Shown here in pieces: positions 61,610-64,000 of a DNA stretch of 64,000 bases. Numbering within the stretch: position 1 is the first letter of the stretch; every line of letters starts with the position of its first letter. The notes beneath the pieces are model-generated. The model was not told where the DNA came from. It saw only the letters and a list, made by a program, of their open reading frames with translations, and made no database searches. The position numbers and the translations under genes were made by a program. Source of the DNA: CAZMSQ01 sp964569025 (lineage in GTDB: Bacteria > Bacteroidota > Bacteroidia > Chitinophagales > Saprospiraceae); NCBI GenBank assembly GCA_964569025.1, contig CAZMSQ010000007.1, positions 32,940 through 96,939 of the forward strand. Direction: 5' to 3'.

Positions 61610-62734
61610 ATGCGGATTGGTGTCAATGCCAGGTTGTTGATTGATGGCCGTATGGAGGGGGTTGGCTGGTATGCTCATGAGGTAATCAGTCGGTTGGTTG
61701 CAATGTTTCCTGATATCGAGTTTGTCTTATTTTTTGACCGACAGCCGGACCCGCGCTTTGTGTATGCCTCCAATGTAAGAGCAGTGGTGTTGAGCCCTCA
61801 GGCCAGACATCCGCTCTTGTATCTGGCGTGGTTTGAGGGCGCGCTGCCAGCGGCGATGCGGGCTCATGAGGTAGACCTGTTTTTTTCGCCAGAGCCATTT
61901 ATGAGCCTCCGGTCTGATGTGCCGGCAGTCATCACGGTACATGATATTGCCTACGTTCATTTTCCGCAATACATATCAGCACTGACCGGTTTGTTTTACC
62001 GGGTGTTTTTTCACAGGTATATGCGGAAGGCGCGTCAGATTGTCTCGGTATCTGGTTATACTACGGAAGATGTGGTGGAGCATTACAGCATCAGTCGGGA
62101 TAAATTTGTGCAAGCTGGCAATGGATGTCGGAGTAGCTTTGCGCCACTCGGAGAGTCTGAACGACAGGCTCTCCGGGATAGGTGGGCTGAGGGGAATCCC
62201 TATTTTTGCTATCTGGGATCTATTCATCCAAGGAAAAATACCCTTCACCTCATCAAGGCTTTTGAAAAGATGAAAGTTGACACGGGGTGTCCGCACCATT
62301 TAATTCTTGCTGGTCGGTGGGGATGGAAGCAAAAGGCGGTGGCTCGGGCTCTTCGGCAAAGTCCGTTTCGCGATGCGATTACCCTAACCGGGTACCTGCC
62401 CGAACCCGAACCGGCTCGCATTCTCGCTGCGAGTGATGGGTTGGTGTACCCCTCTCTTTTTGAGGGGTTCGGCCTGCCAGTCTTGGAGGCCATGCATGCA
62501 GAGGTGCCCATATTGACGAGCAGTGTGTCTTCCATGACCGAGGTGGCCGGAGAGGCAGCTTTATTGGTCGATCCACATTCGGTTGATTCTATTGCAGCCG
62601 GAATGAAACAGTTGGTGACTGACCCGGAATTGCGACACAGGCTTGTTGCGGCCGGATGCCGGGAGCGCAAGCGCTACAGCTGGGATTTGACGGCCAAAGT
62701 GACGGCCCGGGCTCTGGGACTTATCCCTCAGTGA
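61610..62734 (+). CDS. Family 4 glycosyltransferase
   Basis: A 374-residue GT-B glycosyltransferase of family GT4. The N-terminal domain opens RIGVNARLLIDGRMEGVGWY. The C-terminal nucleotide-sugar domain has GSIHPRKNTLHLIKAFEKM and the E-x7-E motif in EGFGLPVLEAM. Sugar donor and acceptor cannot be told; polysaccharide or lipid-linked glycan synthesis is usual. The start at ATG 61610 removes an upstream stretch (61481-61609) without family similarity. Its last 14 bases overlap the convergent phosphorylase gene. Confidence 0.9.
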   Translation: MRIGVNARLLIDGRMEGVGWYAHEVISRLVAMFPDIEFVLFFDRQPDPRFVYASNVRAVVLSPQARHPLLYLAWFEGALPAAMRAHEVDLFFSPEPFMSLRSDVPAVITVHDIAYVHFPQYISALTGLFYRVFFHRYMRKARQIVSVSGYTTEDVVEHYSISRDKFVQAGNGCRSSFAPLGESERQALRDRWAEGNPYFCYLGSIHPRKNTLHLIKAFEKMKVDTGCPHHLILAGRWGWKQKAVARALRQSPFRDAITLTGYLPEPEPARILAASDGLVYPSLFEGFGLPVLEAMHAEVPILTSSVSSMTEVAGEAALLVDPHSVDSIAAGMKQLVTDPELRHRLVAAGCRERKRYSWDLTAKVTARALGLIPQ

Positions 62735-63539
62735 TGAGATTGTGAATTACAACCCTCAGTCGAGGTTCTGCGTGTTCTACAGCCCGAATGACATCTTCAA
62801 GGGTTGTTTCGCCCAGCTGGTCGATCGGATAGCATTGATTTGAGACGATAGAGGCGACGAACACCGGGATTTCCATGTGGCGTGCTACCAAAACCTCTGG
62901 AACGGTCGACATGCCGACAAGGTCGGCTCCGATGGTATGCAGGTAGTGATACTCTGCCGGGGTTTCGAGGTTTGGTCCGGGAAGTGCAGCGTAAACCCCT
63001 TCGTGAGCCCTGTATCCAAGGTCGTGAGCCATTCGCAAGGCACGTGCTACCATTTTTTTGTCATAGGTATGGAGCAAATCCGGAAATCTTGGCCCGAACC
63101 GCTCATCGTTTGGTCCGCGCAAGGGGTTGTCGGGCATCAGATTGATGTGGTCGGTCAGGAAAACCAAGTCTCCTACATGCATGCGCTCATTGACGCTGCC
63201 TGCGGCATTCGACAAGAACAGACGTTTAACTCCCAGCGCTTTCATAACCCTGATGGGGAATGTCACCTGCTGCATGGTATAGCCCTCGTAGTAGTGAAAC
63301 CTTCCTGCCATTGCGACGACCTTGCGATCTCCAATCTGTCCGATGAGCAGCTCACCGGCGTGGCTCTTTACGGTCGAAACCGGAAAGTGAGGGATGTCTC
63401 TGTATGGGATTACTGCCTCTACATCGATGTCTTCACGGAGGTTACCCATGCCCGTACCGAGCACAATCCCAATTTCTGCCCCTCTTCCCGAAGCTTTCGT
63501 AATGAATGCAGCAGCCTCCTGCGTGTGGTCGTATAGCAT
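62721..63539 (-). CDS. Purine nucleoside phosphorylase (trimeric type)
   Basis: A 272-residue enzyme of the mammalian/PunA-type trimeric PNP family, which cleaves inosine and guanosine with phosphate. Motifs present: VLGTGMGNL, HAGELLIGQ, MAGRFHYYEGY, LSNAAGSVN, LPGPNLETPAE and MSTVPEVLVARH. Start at ATG 63539 (MLYDHTQEAAAF); the frame opens at a TTG at 63551. Convergent with the glycosyltransferase. Confidence 0.94.
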   Translation of the reverse strand: MLYDHTQEAAAFITKASGRGAEIGIVLGTGMGNLREDIDVEAVIPYRDIPHFPVSTVKSHAGELLIGQIGDRKVVAMAGRFHYYEGYTMQQVTFPIRVMKALGVKRLFLSNAAGSVNERMHVGDLVFLTDHINLMPDNPLRGPNDERFGPRFPDLLHTYDKKMVARALRMAHDLGYRAHEGVYAALPGPNLETPAEYHYLHTIGADLVGMSTVPEVLVARHMEIPVFVASIVSNQCYPIDQLGETTLEDVIRAVEHAEPRLRVVIHNLITEG

Positions 63540-63629
63540 TTTTTCCACCAAAAATAGCCGTTCTGTAGAAAACTCTTTACCTTCAGACGGCGTTCAGATT
63601 TTATTTACCCAAAAAGACATTCATCAACT

Positions 63630-64000
63630 ATGAGCAGGCTCAAACGGTTTACCGAATCTACGAATCCATTTATGACTGAAAAAGCCTACGAAAAGGCTCG
63701 TCAGGAGGTCACCCTCAGTGAGGGTGCAATGCCACGGACTATGACCGTGCAGGGCGCCATCAATAAATCATTCATTCTTTTTGGCATTTTATTCATTGGC
63801 GCAGCCGCAGGGTTTGCCTACCCAAATCCGTTATTTCTAATTGGAGGGGCCATTGGTGGGCTCATTGTCGTTCTCCTTACTGTATTTAAGGTGCACCTGT
63901 CACCCATTACGGCGCCGATCTATGCAGCCCTTGAAGGATTATTTATTGGTTCTGCCTCTGCAGTTTTTGCCTCTGCATACGACGGCATCATTTTTCAGGC
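63630..64000 (+). CDS. Bax inhibitor-1/YccA-family membrane protein (partial, 5' part)
   Basis: The first 123 residues of a membrane protein that runs off the window. After a cytoplasmic N-terminus (MSRLKRFTESTNPFMTEKAYEKA) and the conserved TMTVQGAINKS segment come hydrophobic helices (ILFGILFIGAAAGFAY, LFLIGGAIGGLIVVLLTVF). The YAALEGLFIGSASAVFASAY segment is characteristic of the bacterial Bax inhibitor-1/YccA family. Members are proposed calcium or proton leak channels or protease regulators. Confidence 0.88.
   Translation, partial: MSRLKRFTESTNPFMTEKAYEKARQEVTLSEGAMPRTMTVQGAINKSFILFGILFIGAAAGFAYPNPLFLIGGAIGGLIVVLLTVFKVHLSPITAPIYAALEGLFIGSASAVFASAYDGIIFQ

Noticed and set aside
1..64000. 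tRNA genes, rRNA genes, CRISPR arrays, insertion sequences or prophage.
   Set aside because: I scanned the gaps for T-loop-like GGTTCGA patterns, regularly spaced repeats and transposase motifs and found none that hold up; short RNAs could still be missed by eye.

Overview
The window looks like a chromosomal segment of a Bacteroidota bacterium, most likely a Saprospiria-type lineage. Three things point there. A large secreted protein ends in a type IX secretion (T9SS) sorting domain. Several genes are preceded by Bacteroidota-style -7 boxes (TAnnTTTG). Two long TPR-like proteins and several small envelope proteins resemble families I associate with Saprospiraceae; that last point is recall, not a search. 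I see no insertion sequences, CRISPR arrays, rRNA or tRNA genes.

Region 1 (1-14.3 kb) is the accessory part. After the end of a membrane protein come a MoaD/ThiS-type sulfur carrier and a BNR-repeat protein. Next is a complete form I molybdenum/copper carbon monoxide dehydrogenase operon: coxM, coxS, coxL (with the form I motif AYRCSFR), coxG, coxD, coxE, coxF and a mocA-type cytidylyltransferase. The unit continues with a TetR regulator translationally coupled (ATGA) to a 491-residue homologue of the [NiFe]-hydrogenase large subunit. That protein has lost three of the four nickel-site cysteines but keeps the EAPRG loop and a remnant of the C-terminal tail. hypC and hypD follow on the same strand, with no hypA, hypB, hypE, hypF and no hydrogenase small subunit anywhere in the window. 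This CO-oxidation plus 'nickel-less hydrogenase + HypCD' arrangement is the best candidate here for an undescribed system. An M15 carboxypeptidase lipoprotein converges on hypD.

Region 2 (14.4-31.9 kb) is mostly housekeeping: rpsF-rpsR-rplI, a YgjP-like metallopeptidase, a TPR-like protein, the T9SS cargo protein, asnS, an AIM24-family protein, a small anti-sigma-like protein, recA, a CvpA-family protein, and a leftward block prs-rplY-nitrilase-adk-obg.

Region 3 (32-50 kb): an NfeD-flotillin pair, a YtcJ-like amidohydrolase lipoprotein, uvrA, an exported acetolactate decarboxylase-like protein, a DUF4783 protein, a TIGR02757 protein, radA, glpX, a cysteine desulfurase with an IscA-type carrier, carB without the allosteric domain, a SET-domain protein and proS.

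Region 4 (50-64 kb): a low-complexity exported protein, an OmpP1/FadL porin, a tyrosine-degradation cluster (MarR regulator, hmgA, hpd), several Saprospiria-like hypothetical genes including a 26-codon small ORF coupled to a membrane protein, nadB, a glycosyltransferase, a purine nucleoside phosphorylase and the start of a Bax inhibitor-1 family protein. Genes are tightly packed, and many convergent pairs overlap at their 3' ends.
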